From the NCBI GenBank assembly GCA_002320815.1, contig DCLA01000020.1, positions 14,557 to 78,556 on the forward strand: a DNA stretch of 64,000 bases, written 5' to 3'. The notes beneath the pieces were generated by a model. It was not told the DNA's origin. It was given only the letters and a program-made list of their open reading frames with translations, and did not search any database. Positions 17,021-25,571 of the stretch are shown one piece after another; position 1 is the first letter of the stretch; each line of letters begins with the position of its first letter. The DNA is from Myxococcales bacterium UBA1660 (GTDB lineage: Bacteria; Myxococcota_A; Polyangia; Polyangiales; Houyiibacteriaceae). The position numbers were made by a program, and so were the translations under genes.

Positions 17021-18142
17021 ATGGAGTCGCTGACCTTGCCTCTCGCGCCGACGGAGCTCCCCGAGAAGCTCCGTCGCTTCGCCGACCCCAACGCGCCGGT
17101 CCCCGCCAAGACCATGGCGGCCAAGGGCCTGGTCCCCGTGCGCGGCGGCGACCTGGTCACGCTGTTGGTGCAGCTCGGCGCGGACCCGGAGCCGAGCGTC
17201 GCCGACGCCGCCCGCAAGTCGCTGCGGGACATGCCCGACGAGGTGCTCCTGCCCGCGGTGGGCGGCGAGCTCCACCCGGCCGTCCTCCACGGCCTGGCCA
17301 CGAGTCTCTACGAGAACGAGGGCGTCCTCGAGCAGATCGTCGAGCACCCCAACGTCCATCCCGGGACCGTGGAGCGCGTCGCGCGGCACGCCTCGGAGCG
17401 CATCTGCGAGATCATCGCCACCAACCAAGCGCGCCTGTTGGACGCGCCGGCCATCGTCGAGTCCCTCTACAAGAACAAGCACGCGCGCATGTCCACCATC
17501 GACCGGCTGGTCGAGCTCTGCGCGCGCAACGGCGTCCGCCTGGAGGGCATCCCCAGCTTCGACGCGCACGTGAAGGCCATCCAAGGCCAGCTCATCCCCG
17601 AGCCCACCGACGAGCCGCTCCCCACCGACACCCTCTTCCAGGAAGCCCTCGCCGAAGACGACGGCGACGCCACCGCGGTCGACATCGACAAGGTCGACGG
17701 CTCGGAGACGGTGAAGGAGAAGAACAAGCCGCTCAGCTTCCGCATCCGGCAGATGAGCATCTCGGAGAAGATCCGCATGGCCGTCGTCGGCGACGCGGCG
17801 GCGCGCTCCATCCTGCTGCGCGACCCCAACCGCATGGTCTCCAACGCGGCCATCAACTCGCCCTCGATGAGCGAGCCCGAGGCCGCGGCCATCGCGCACA
17901 GCAAGGAGGTCGCCGAGGACATCCTGCGGATCATCGCCAACCGGAAGGAGTGGACGCGGACCTACGAGGTGAAGCGCGCCCTGACCTTCAACCCGAAGAC
18001 CCCGGTGGGCATCTCCATGCGCTTCCTCAGCCACATGCGGCCGAGCGACCTGAAGCTGCTGGCCAAGAGCCGCGGCGTACCCAACCCCCTGAAGACCGCC
18101 GCGAAGCAGCGGCTCGAGAAGAAGATGAAGGGACGTTCCTGA
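17021..18142 (+). CDS. LRV/HEAT-like repeat protein of unknown function
   Basis: About 373 residues, helical, without a signal peptide. Short repeating helical units such as LVEHPNVHPGTVERVARHASERICEIIATN and LRDPNRMVSNAAINSPSMSEPEAAAIAHSKEV resemble leucine-rich variant or HEAT-like solenoids used for protein contacts. ATG 17021 is favoured because a GGGGGG stretch lies about 9 nt upstream; ATG 17012 is in frame. An acidic linker (about 205-240) divides two solenoid halves. The stop overlaps the start of the TPR gene (TGATG), so the two probably work together. Confidence 0.75.
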   Translation: MESLTLPLAPTELPEKLRRFADPNAPVPAKTMAAKGLVPVRGGDLVTLLVQLGADPEPSVADAARKSLRDMPDEVLLPAVGGELHPAVLHGLATSLYENEGVLEQIVEHPNVHPGTVERVARHASERICEIIATNQARLLDAPAIVESLYKNKHARMSTIDRLVELCARNGVRLEGIPSFDAHVKAIQGQLIPEPTDEPLPTDTLFQEALAEDDGDATAVDIDKVDGSETVKEKNKPLSFRIRQMSISEKIRMAVVGDAAARSILLRDPNRMVSNAAINSPSMSEPEAAAIAHSKEVAEDILRIIANRKEWTRTYEVKRALTFNPKTPVGISMRFLSHMRPSDLKLLAKSRGVPNPLKTAAKQRLEKKMKGRS

Positions 18143-19398
18143 TGGGCCTCCTGGGCAAGATCTTCGGCGGCAAGAGCGCCGCCGACCACGCCGCCACCGG
18201 CGAGACGCTCCTCGACCGCGACGACCCCGGCGGCGCCAAGCTGGCCTTCGAGAAGGCCCTGGCCAAAGCGAGCACCGACGAGGAACGGGCCACCTACCGA
18301 GCGCGCATCGACGAGGCCATGGACGGCATCGCCTACCAGCGGCTGGACGAAGCGGAGCGACTCCTGGACCAGGGCGACCACGGGCTCGCCCTGGAGGAGC
18401 TGGCCAATGCCTTGGAGGTCGCGGCCACCGACGAGGCGCGCGCCGAGATCCAGGCGCGCGTGGACGGACTGGAGCGCGAGGAGGCCATCGCCGCCGCCGC
18501 CGAGGTCGGCGAGGTGGGCGACGAGGAGAAGTGGGCCATCCTGGTCGGCGGCTGGGAGGCGGCCCAGGCCGAAGAACTCGAGGAGTACGGCGACCCACTT
18601 CGGGACGCGCTCCTCCTGCTCCACGGCGGAAAGGCCGAGGGGGCGCTCCCGCTGCTGGAGGCGCTCCTGGACGAGGCCGAGGCGCCCCGTTTCCTCTGGG
18701 CCGAGGTGGCCCGGGTTCGGCTCGCCGTGGGTGATGACACAGGCTGCCGCGAAGCCCTCGAGGAGCTGGTGGACAGCATCGCGGCCGAGGAGATCGGCGA
18801 GGTCTGGCTGGGCGCGCAGATCAGCCTGGCGCAGCTCGCCGACGACGCCGGAGACTTCGACGAGGCCATGGCCCGGCTGCAGAAGGCGGTGGAGGTCTTC
18901 GACGACGACCACCGGCCCTACTTCCTGATGGGGCGCTTCCTGCGCGGCAAGGACCTCCCCGAGGAGGCCATCGAGGTCCTGGAGGTCGCCGCCGGTCTCC
19001 TCGACGAGATCCGCCCCGATTGGCAGGTGCTCGAGGAGCTCGGCCTGGCCTACGCCGACGCCGACCGCGAGCCCGAGGCCATCGAGACCCTCGAACGGGT
19101 GATCACCTTCTTCACCGACCGGAAGCTCCTCGACTTCCCGGTGGAGACCACCACGACCCTGGCCGCCCTCCACGAGGAGGCGGGCAAGCTCGAGCGCGCG
19201 GCCGATCTCTACGCCTCCCTGGCCCGCGGCAGCGACCGCGCCCACCACGCCGAGTACCACGCGGAGGCTGGCCGTCTCCTGGCCGAGCTGGGGCTCGCCG
19301 ACGAAGCCCGTCGCATGCTCAAGCGCGCGGTGGCCCTGGCCGAGAACGACGACGAGCTGCGGGACGAAGCCCAGACCCTCCTCGACGACCTCGACTGA
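18142..19398 (+). CDS. Tetratricopeptide-repeat protein
   Basis: A 418-residue acidic protein starting MGLLGKIFGGKSAADHA. It is built of TPR-like helix pairs, for example AKLAFEKALAKASTDEERATYRARIDEA, GDFDEAMARLQKAVEVF, LGLAYADADREPEAIETLERVITFF and LGLADEARRMLKRAVALAENDDEL. The short hydrophobic N-terminus could touch the membrane but is not a signal peptide. It is likely a protein-interaction scaffold. It is translationally coupled to the solenoid protein upstream. Confidence 0.85.
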   Translation: MGLLGKIFGGKSAADHAATGETLLDRDDPGGAKLAFEKALAKASTDEERATYRARIDEAMDGIAYQRLDEAERLLDQGDHGLALEELANALEVAATDEARAEIQARVDGLEREEAIAAAAEVGEVGDEEKWAILVGGWEAAQAEELEEYGDPLRDALLLLHGGKAEGALPLLEALLDEAEAPRFLWAEVARVRLAVGDDTGCREALEELVDSIAAEEIGEVWLGAQISLAQLADDAGDFDEAMARLQKAVEVFDDDHRPYFLMGRFLRGKDLPEEAIEVLEVAAGLLDEIRPDWQVLEELGLAYADADREPEAIETLERVITFFTDRKLLDFPVETTTTLAALHEEAGKLERAADLYASLARGSDRAHHAEYHAEAGRLLAELGLADEARRMLKRAVALAENDDELRDEAQTLLDDLD

Positions 19399-19519
19399 CA
19401 TCGCCCTTGCCGGCGGGCCGAACCCATCGCATGGTTCCGTCGTCAGCTCGGGGCGTGGACCGGGAAGCTCTCGGCCGCGACCGTCGACCCCTCGGGGTCT
19501 CCGGGCAGAAAGTACGCCG

Positions 19520-20437
19520 ATGACCGAAGCCGCGCGCAAGCCGGTGACTCTTCCGATGCTCCGTCGCATGAAGGCGAAGGGACAGAAGATCACCATGGTG
19601 ACCGCCTACGATGCCACCTTCGCCCGGATGATCGACGAGGCAGGGGCCGACATCCTGCTCGTCGGCGACTCCCTGGGCATGGTGGTCCAGGGGCTGGACA
19701 CCACGCTCCCGGTCACCGTCGAGGAGATCGCCTACCACACCCGGGCCGTCGCCCGGGGCACCCGCGCGGCGCACATCGTCGCCGACATGCCCTTCCTGAG
19801 CCACCAGGTCAGCGGGGAGGAGGCCCTGCGCAACGCGGGCAAGCTGCTCGCCATCGGCGGCGCCCACGCGGTGAAGATCGAGGGCGGCGTGAGCGCCGCG
19901 CCCACCATCCGCCGCATCGTCGAGGCGGGGATCCCGGTCATGGGCCACGTGGGCCTCACCCCCCAGAGCGTGCACGCCATGGGCGGCTTCCGGGTGCAGG
20001 GCAAGACCGAGGACGCCGCCGCCCGGGTCCTCGCCGACGCGCGCGCCGTCGCCGAGGCGGGGGCCTACGCCGTGGTCCTGGAGGGCGTCCCCAGCGACCT
20101 GGCCGCCGAGGTCACCGCGGCCCTGGACGTCCCCACCATCGGCATCGGCGCCGGCCCCGACTGCGATGGCCAGGTGCTGGTCTGCTACGACCTCCTGGGG
20201 CTCACGCCGGATCTCAAGCCCCGCTTCGTGAAGCGCTACGCCGAGCTCTTCGAGAGCGGCAAGGCCGCCGTCGCCGCCTACTGCGACGAGGTCCGCCAGG
20301 GCGCCTTCCCCGCCGCCGAGCACGGGTTCGGCGAGGTGAAGCGCGGCGCCCCGCGCTCGGTGGTGCAGCCCATCGCGAACCCCGAGGTCACCGTTCCGGC
20401 CGCGAGCCGCTTCGGGACCTACGGGCCTCAGGCCTGA
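19520..20437 (+). CDS. panB: 3-methyl-2-oxobutanoate hydroxymethyltransferase
   Basis: A 305-residue enzyme making ketopantoate from alpha-ketoisovalerate and 5,10-methylene-THF, the first committed step of pantothenate synthesis. The KetoPantoate HMT signatures are complete: ITMVTAYDATFARMIDEAGAD, LLVGDSLGMVVQG, ADMPFLSHQVS, AVKIEGG, VMGHVGLTPQSVHAMGGFRVQG and VLEGVP. The Mg-binding acidic residues lie in the GDSL and DMPF segments. It is slightly longer than the E. coli enzyme. panC follows 4 bp later, so the pair is an operon. The 121 bp upstream contain no recognised element. Confidence 0.97.
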   Translation: MTEAARKPVTLPMLRRMKAKGQKITMVTAYDATFARMIDEAGADILLVGDSLGMVVQGLDTTLPVTVEEIAYHTRAVARGTRAAHIVADMPFLSHQVSGEEALRNAGKLLAIGGAHAVKIEGGVSAAPTIRRIVEAGIPVMGHVGLTPQSVHAMGGFRVQGKTEDAAARVLADARAVAEAGAYAVVLEGVPSDLAAEVTAALDVPTIGIGAGPDCDGQVLVCYDLLGLTPDLKPRFVKRYAELFESGKAAVAAYCDEVRQGAFPAAEHGFGEVKRGAPRSVVQPIANPEVTVPAASRFGTYGPQA

Positions 20438-20441
20438 GCCC

Positions 20442-21314
20442 ATGACGCCCACCGTCCTCGAGACCCCCCCGGCCTTCCGGGAGGCCACCGACGCGCTGCG
20501 GGCCGAGGGGCACGTGGTGGGCCTGGTGCCGACCATGGGCGCCCTCCACCCCGGGCACCTCGCCCTGGTGGCGGAGGCGCGCCGCCGCGGGGCCACGAAG
20601 GTGGCGGTGACCATCTTCGTGAACCCCCTGCAGTTCGACCGCGCCGACGACCTGGAGCGCTACCCGCGCACCTTCGAGGCCGACCTGGCCGCGTGCGCGG
20701 AGGTGGGCGTGGACCTGGTCTTCGCGCCGGCGCCGGGGAGCATGTACCCCGAAGGCTTCCAGACCCACGTCGAGGTGGGCGAGCTCAGCCGAGCCCTCGA
20801 GGGCGCCCACCGCCCCGGTCACTTCCAGGGCGTGACCACCGTGGTCACCAAGCTCCTCTTGGCCTGCGGTCCCTGCGTGGCCGTCTTCGGACGCAAGGAC
20901 TACCAGCAGTGGCGGATCCTGGAGCGGATGGCGCGCGATCTGGGGATCCCGGCCACCATCGTCGGTCACCCCATCGTCCGCGAGCGCGACGGCCTGGCGA
21001 TGTCCTCGCGCAATCGGCTCCTCCCGCCCGCCGACCGGGAGCGCGCGCTGGCCATCGCCGCCGGCCTCCGCGCCGCGGGGGAAGCCTGGGAGCGCGGCGA
21101 GCGCGACGCGGCGACCCTGCGGCAGCACGTGCTGACGCCGGTCGAGGTCGCCTTCGACCGGGTGGACTACGTGTTCCTGGTGGACCCCGAGACTCTGCGC
21201 GAGAGCGAGGGCCCCGTCGACCGCGGGCTCCTGGTGGTCGCCGGCCACCTCGGCCCCGTTCGCCTCATCGACAACCTGGAGCTGGGCGTCGACCCGCTGC
21301 CCGTCACGGGCTGA
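20442..21314 (+). CDS. panC: Pantothenate synthetase
   Basis: A 290-residue ATP-dependent ligase joining pantoate and beta-alanine. The adenylating motifs are clear: PTMGALHPGHLALV (HIGH-like), FVNPLQF, FGRKDYQQW and DGLAMSSRNRLL (KMSKS-like). Length and order are typical. It sits 4 bp behind panB. Its last 11 bp overlap the 3' end of the convergent kinase gene. Confidence 0.97.
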   Translation: MTPTVLETPPAFREATDALRAEGHVVGLVPTMGALHPGHLALVAEARRRGATKVAVTIFVNPLQFDRADDLERYPRTFEADLAACAEVGVDLVFAPAPGSMYPEGFQTHVEVGELSRALEGAHRPGHFQGVTTVVTKLLLACGPCVAVFGRKDYQQWRILERMARDLGIPATIVGHPIVRERDGLAMSSRNRLLPPADRERALAIAAGLRAAGEAWERGERDAATLRQHVLTPVEVAFDRVDYVFLVDPETLRESEGPVDRGLLVVAGHLGPVRLIDNLELGVDPLPVTG

Positions 21315-23541
21315 GAACGATCTCGCCGCCCTCGGTGGGCACCGGTCGCGTCTCGCGGACCTCGCGCCCCTCGACCTGCGCGCGGAGCCGGAGCTCCCGA
21401 CCCACCGGGAGCCGCTGCAGCGTGACCGGCGACGTGCCGTGGTCGACCCCATCGACCCAGACCTGGCCACCCGCGGGCTCGGTCCGAACCGTCACGTCGA
21501 CGCGGATGGGCACCAGCACGGCGATCTGACTCACCGGAGCGCCGGCGCGCGCCTCGTACTGGCTGCTCCAGGCCTCGTAGCCGTCGAGCTGCACTTGCAC
21601 CATGTAGGTCTGTCCGGCCTCGATGCCGTCCTCGACCACCAGCGGCGTGGTCCCGGTGCGCTGCTCCCCGCCGAAGAAGACCCTCGCCCCCGGCGGCACG
21701 GAGCGCACCTCCAACCGCGGCGGCGCCTCCACCGGCGTCGCCAGAGAGCGCACCGCGAACACGGCCGCCACCACCAGCGCGGCCAGCGCCAGGCCGATGA
21801 ACCACTTGCGCCGTGACTTGCGGGCCGCGACGTCCTGCATCGCGGCGAGCTGGAAGGTGTCCACCGAAGCCGCCGAGGGCCGCGGCTGGACGCCGCCCTG
21901 CCCTTCGGTCCCATCCTGCCAGCTCAGGTCCGGGAGCTGGCCCGGGGCCACCGAGGGTCCGCTGCCGGCCGTGGGCGGCCCCGGAGGCCACACGGAGGCA
22001 GCGCTGGGTCGCGGCGGGGGCGGCGCGGGCGGCGGCGCGCTGATCCGTGCCGGCCCTGGGGGCGGACCGAGCCGGGCCGCGGCCAGGGCCCCCGACGTCG
22101 GCGGAGGCGGGGGAACGGAACGCGGCGCGCGGTCGTCCGCCAGGACGTGGGCCGGGATCTCGTCCCGGTCCCGGGGGATGGTCGCCTCCTCCGACGCTGG
22201 CGCCTGCCGGTTCTTCTCCGCAACCTGCCGCTCGAGTAGGCCGCGCATCCGGTCCATCAGGTCGTCGGAGTCGTCGACGACCGTCGCGTCCTCCCAGGTC
22301 GAGTCCTCGGGCGCGCCAATCGGCGTGGTGGAGGCCTCGGACGGGACCTCCCGAGAGGTGGACTCGTCTTCCCAGCTCCCCGACTGCCGCGCCTTGCGAC
22401 GCGCCGCGACAGCCTTGGGAAGCTGCGCGCTGGTCTGCTCGTCGCCGAAGTCCGCGCCGAGATCGAAGATCACGCTCTTGGCCGGGTCCGGCCGGAACTC
22501 CTCCGCGCGCATCACCTCCGAGCTCGGCGGACCGGTGGGGGTCTGCGCGGTGTGGATCGACGAGAGCACCTTGGCGCTGCTGGACGGTAGGCTGGCCGCC
22601 GAGCCGGCGGAGGTGCGCTCGGTGGCGAAGAGCTGGGCCATGAGCCCCGCCAGCCGCGCGGGGGTGAACGAGGGCAGGTGCCCGTAGAGGAACTGGGTGA
22701 GCGCCTGACCGAAGTCGTGGGCCGAGCCGTAGCGCTCCTCGGGATGCTTCGCGAGGGCGCGCATCACGATCTCGTCGAGCTCCGGCGGGACCTCCGGGCG
22801 CAGCTTGGACGGCCGCGGGATCTCGGCCTTGCGCACCCGGTCGAGGAGCTTGGGGAGGTTGTCCTCCTCGTAGACCATGCGGCCGGTCAGGAGCTCGTGG
22901 AGCACGATCCCGGTGGAGAAGATGTCGCTCCGGTGGTCCACCGGGTCGGCCCAGGCCTGCTCGGGGGACATGTAGTAGTACTTGCCCTTGATGACCCCGA
23001 CCTCGGTGTTCGCGCTCCGCAGGGCGGCCTTGGCGATCCCGAAGTCGACGATCTTCACCTCGCCGGCGAAGGAGACCAGCACGTTCTGCGGCGAGATGTC
23101 CCGATGGACGATGCGCAGCGGGGCCCCGGTCATGTCCCGCTTGCGGTGGGCGTAGTCCAGGCCCTGGCACATCTCGCTGGCGATGTAGGCGCAGAGGTCG
23201 AGGGGCACCTGGGCGGGTCGCTCGGCCGCGCGCTTCAGGAGCTTGTAGGCGTCCGCGCCCTCCACCAGCTCCATCACGATGAAGTAGGTATCGTCGATGC
23301 AGCCCAGGTCGAAGGTCTGGGCGACGTTCACGTGGGTCAGGAGGACCGAGAGCTTGGCCTCCTCCACCAGCATCTGGACGAAGTGATCGTCCTCCGAGTA
23401 GCGCGGGTGGATGACCTTGATGGCCACCAGCTTCTCGAAGCCACCGATGCCCTTGGCCTTCGCCACGTAGACCTCGGCCATGCCACCCACCGCCAGACGG
23501 CGTTGGAGGGTGTACGGCCCGAAGGGCCGGGGCAGGTCCAT
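21304..23541 (-). CDS. Ser/Thr protein kinase with transmembrane helix and PEGA repeats
   Basis: About 745 residues from ATG 23541, with an in-frame TTG at 23559. The kinase domain starts at FGPYTLQRRLAVGGMAEVYVA, has the ATP Lys in VAIKVI, catalytic HRDISPQNVL (the form common in myxobacterial kinases) and DFG in IVDFGIAK. A long Pro/Ala/Ser-rich linker leads to one membrane helix (WFIGLALAALVVAAVFAV) and two PEGA-type beta repeats (EVRSVPPGARVFFGG and TVRTEPAGGQVWVDG) on the outer side. It probably senses an envelope signal and phosphorylates cytosolic targets. The overlap with panC is 11 bp, tail to tail. Confidence 0.95.
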   Translation of the reverse strand: MDLPRPFGPYTLQRRLAVGGMAEVYVAKAKGIGGFEKLVAIKVIHPRYSEDDHFVQMLVEEAKLSVLLTHVNVAQTFDLGCIDDTYFIVMELVEGADAYKLLKRAAERPAQVPLDLCAYIASEMCQGLDYAHRKRDMTGAPLRIVHRDISPQNVLVSFAGEVKIVDFGIAKAALRSANTEVGVIKGKYYYMSPEQAWADPVDHRSDIFSTGIVLHELLTGRMVYEEDNLPKLLDRVRKAEIPRPSKLRPEVPPELDEIVMRALAKHPEERYGSAHDFGQALTQFLYGHLPSFTPARLAGLMAQLFATERTSAGSAASLPSSSAKVLSSIHTAQTPTGPPSSEVMRAEEFRPDPAKSVIFDLGADFGDEQTSAQLPKAVAARRKARQSGSWEDESTSREVPSEASTTPIGAPEDSTWEDATVVDDSDDLMDRMRGLLERQVAEKNRQAPASEEATIPRDRDEIPAHVLADDRAPRSVPPPPPTSGALAAARLGPPPGPARISAPPPAPPPPRPSAASVWPPGPPTAGSGPSVAPGQLPDLSWQDGTEGQGGVQPRPSAASVDTFQLAAMQDVAARKSRRKWFIGLALAALVVAAVFAVRSLATPVEAPPRLEVRSVPPGARVFFGGEQRTGTTPLVVEDGIEAGQTYMVQVQLDGYEAWSSQYEARAGAPVSQIAVLVPIRVDVTVRTEPAGGQVWVDGVDHGTSPVTLQRLPVGRELRLRAQVEGREVRETRPVPTEGGEIVLSP

Positions 23542-23697
23542 GGAGTCGCGGAGCGGCAAAGGTCGAGGCGACGCGCGAGGCCACCGGACGGAACGGCGGG
23601 GGGAATCCTACGCGGCGCGAAAGAGTGTGGGGAGGGAGAGGATACCCCGGCGAGCGAGCCGAGGTCCAAGATCGGCACCGAGGCCGGGCGCCAGGTG

Positions 23698-24240
23698 TCA
23701 GCGCCGTCGCTTGGCGACGTACTCGTCGCTGACCGCCGTCACGAGCTGGGCGACGATCCCGTCGGCCACCCGGAGCCGACGGCTGAGTTCCCGGGCGATG
23801 TTCATGAGGAAGAGCGAGTAGGTCTTCAGATCCCGCCGGTAGAGGAGCTGATCCACGTGCTCGTTGGTGATCTTCACCAGCATCGTGGGCGCCACGGCGC
23901 GGACGGTGGCCGAGCGCGGGGCCGGCTCCAGGATGGACATCTCGCCGAACCAGTCGCCGGGTCCGAAGAGGGCCACCCGGGCCTCGCCGCCGCTGCGGCT
24001 CTCTTTGACCACCTCGAGCTCGCCGCCGACCACGATGAACATCTCGCGGGAGGTGCCGCCCTCTTCGACGATCACCTCGCCGGTCTCGACCGTGAGCGTG
24101 GGAAGCTCCCGGGCCAGCAGGCTCAGCGTCTCGTCGTCCAGGCCGCCGAAGACGCCGACGTCGCCGAGCATCTGAGCGGTGATTCGCGGGCCTCGGGCCC
24201 GTTCCGTGTCGCGGTGCGGAGTTTCGGTGTCGCTCGCCAT
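23698..24240 (-). CDS. Cyclic-nucleotide-binding domain protein
   Basis: A 180-residue protein that is essentially one cNMP-binding beta-roll: GVFGGLDDETLSLLARELPTLTVETGEVIVEEGGTSREMFIVVGGELEV, then the phosphate-binding cassette FGPGDWFGEMSILEPAPRSATVRAV, with the Gly-Glu and Arg that contact cAMP or cGMP. No helix-turn-helix or enzyme domain is attached, so it acts through a partner. It lies 156 bp upstream of the PEGA kinase on the same strand, and the two may share signalling. Confidence 0.88.
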   Translation of the reverse strand: MASDTETPHRDTERARGPRITAQMLGDVGVFGGLDDETLSLLARELPTLTVETGEVIVEEGGTSREMFIVVGGELEVVKESRSGGEARVALFGPGDWFGEMSILEPAPRSATVRAVAPTMLVKITNEHVDQLLYRRDLKTYSLFLMNIARELSRRLRVADGIVAQLVTAVSDEYVAKRRR

Positions 24241-24298
24241 GATTGCCTCTCGGTCTCATACCACGAGGCGCGGCGCAGCGACTAGGACGCGCGAACGT

Positions 24299-25153
24299 TC
24301 AGAGCACGCGCTCGGGGATCCAAGTGCCCCGGTTCTCTTCGCGCTCTTTGTAGGCCTCGAGGATGATCGTCGCCGTCTCCTCGATCGCCCGGTTGCTCAC
24401 GTTGACCACCATCCAGTCGGGGTGCTGCTTGAAGAGCCCGTGGGCGAAGTCCAGCTCGGCCTTCACGTGCTCGCGCATCCCGTAGTTGGCGTCGACGGGC
24501 ATCCCCAGCTGCTTCAGGCGCTCCTTGCGGATCTCCAGGAGCAGATCGACGTCGATGGTCAGGGCCACGACCTTGTGCTCGGGGACCTCGTGGAGCTCCT
24601 TGGGCGGGTCCACGCCGTAGACCAGGGGCACGTTGGCCACCTTGAGCCCCCGGCCGGCCAGGTAGGTCGACAGCGGGGTCTTGCTGGTCCGGCTGACCCC
24701 GGTGAGCACCAGGTCGGCCTTGCGCAGGTTCCGCGGCTCCTTGCCGTCGTCGCTCTTCACCGCGAACTCGATGGCCTCGACCCGGCGGAAATACTCCTCC
24801 GAGAGCGACATCTGGGCGGTGGGGATGTTCAGCGGCGTCGACTCCAGGAAGCCGGCCACCTTGTGGATGAGCGACCCGATCACGTCCACGACCTCGACCT
24901 GGTGCTGGCGCGCCTGCTCGAAGAAGTAGTCGCGGAGCTCCGGCCGGACCAAGGTGAAGACGATCATCGCCTCGGCCTCCTTGGCCTTGGCGAGGACGTC
25001 GCGGACGGAGGACTCGTCGCGGACCCGGGTGAAGAGCCGCACCCGCACCCGCTGGTCGGGGAACTGGAGCAGCGCGGCCCGGACGACTCGCTCGGCGGTC
25101 TCGCCGGTGGAGTCGCTGACCACGTAGATCGGTCGTCGCTGAGTCGCCGTCAT
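24299..25153 (-). CDS. ppsR: Bifunctional PEP synthase/PPDK regulatory kinase-phosphorylase (DUF299)
   Basis: A 284-residue regulator that reversibly phosphorylates PEP synthetase or pyruvate phosphate dikinase with ADP and Pi. Hallmarks are VVSDSTGETAE at the N-terminus, the P-loop-like GVSRTSKTPLSTYLA (about 152-164) and LTIDVDLLLEIRKERL. Which dikinase it controls cannot be told here. ATG 25153 is chosen because GAGAGG lies just upstream; ATG 25165 has no such site. Confidence 0.92.
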   Translation of the reverse strand: MTATQRRPIYVVSDSTGETAERVVRAALLQFPDQRVRVRLFTRVRDESSVRDVLAKAKEAEAMIVFTLVRPELRDYFFEQARQHQVEVVDVIGSLIHKVAGFLESTPLNIPTAQMSLSEEYFRRVEAIEFAVKSDDGKEPRNLRKADLVLTGVSRTSKTPLSTYLAGRGLKVANVPLVYGVDPPKELHEVPEHKVVALTIDVDLLLEIRKERLKQLGMPVDANYGMREHVKAELDFAHGLFKQHPDWMVVNVSNRAIEETATIILEAYKEREENRGTWIPERVL

Positions 25154-25186
25154 GGGGCCTCTCATACCACGGGGAGAAACGACACG

Positions 25187-25217
25187 GCCCCCGCACGGCG
25201 GCTGCCGGGGCGGGGGC
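25187..25217 (-). terminator. Hairpin after the 47-residue basic protein gene
   Basis: Arms GCCCCCGC and GCGGGGGC form an 8-bp all-GC stem downstream of the leftward small gene (stop at 25242), and the transcript then reads CGTGTCGTTT. The U-tract is weak, so termination or mRNA protection are both possible. Confidence 0.45.
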
Positions 25218-25241
25218 GCGGGATCTCCACCGGGGAGGGAC

Positions 25242-25385
25242 TCAGCCGTTGCGCTTCAGCTTGCGGCCGAGCGTGCGCTTGTGCATGCGGTTCACGCGAC
25301 GGCGGTTCTTGGCCTTGTGCTTGGCGTTGCGACGAGCGGTCTTGGACCGCTTGGAGGAGTTCTTCTGGCCGATGGGCAAGTACAT
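25242..25385 (-). CDS. 47-residue highly basic protein
   Basis: ATG 25385 to TGA 25242. The protein starts MYLPIGQKNSSKRSKTARRN and continues with dense Lys/Arg (HKAKNRRRVNRMHKRTLGRKL). Well over a third of the residues are Lys or Arg, with no acidic residue. The composition resembles small ribosome-associated or nucleic-acid-binding proteins; I cannot name a family. It is followed by a hairpin, which supports a separate transcription unit. Confidence 0.6.
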   Translation of the reverse strand: MYLPIGQKNSSKRSKTARRNAKHKAKNRRRVNRMHKRTLGRKLKRNG

Positions 25386-25509
25386 GGTGCCCGCTCGATA
25401 GCCGACGGAGGGATGGCTCGCAAGTCGATCCGGCTCGGAAAACGCACCGCGTTCCCCTGATCTCGCACGGTCCTGAGCGGACGAGCGAACGACCCCGGAC
25501 GGAACGAGA

Positions 25510-25538
25510 AAGCCCCCGCCGGAGTCCGGCGAGGGCTT
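25510..25538 (-). terminator. Intrinsic terminator of the Cys-rich lipoprotein gene
   Basis: A 29-nt inverted repeat with AAGCCC..CGCCGG pairing with CCGGCG..GGGCTT around AGT. In the leftward transcript it is followed by a short T-rich TTTCTCGTT. It begins 34 bp after the stop of the gene ending at 25572. Confidence 0.75.
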
Positions 25539-25571
25539 CTCGAAGGTGGGCCGCTCAGCGGCCCTACTGGC

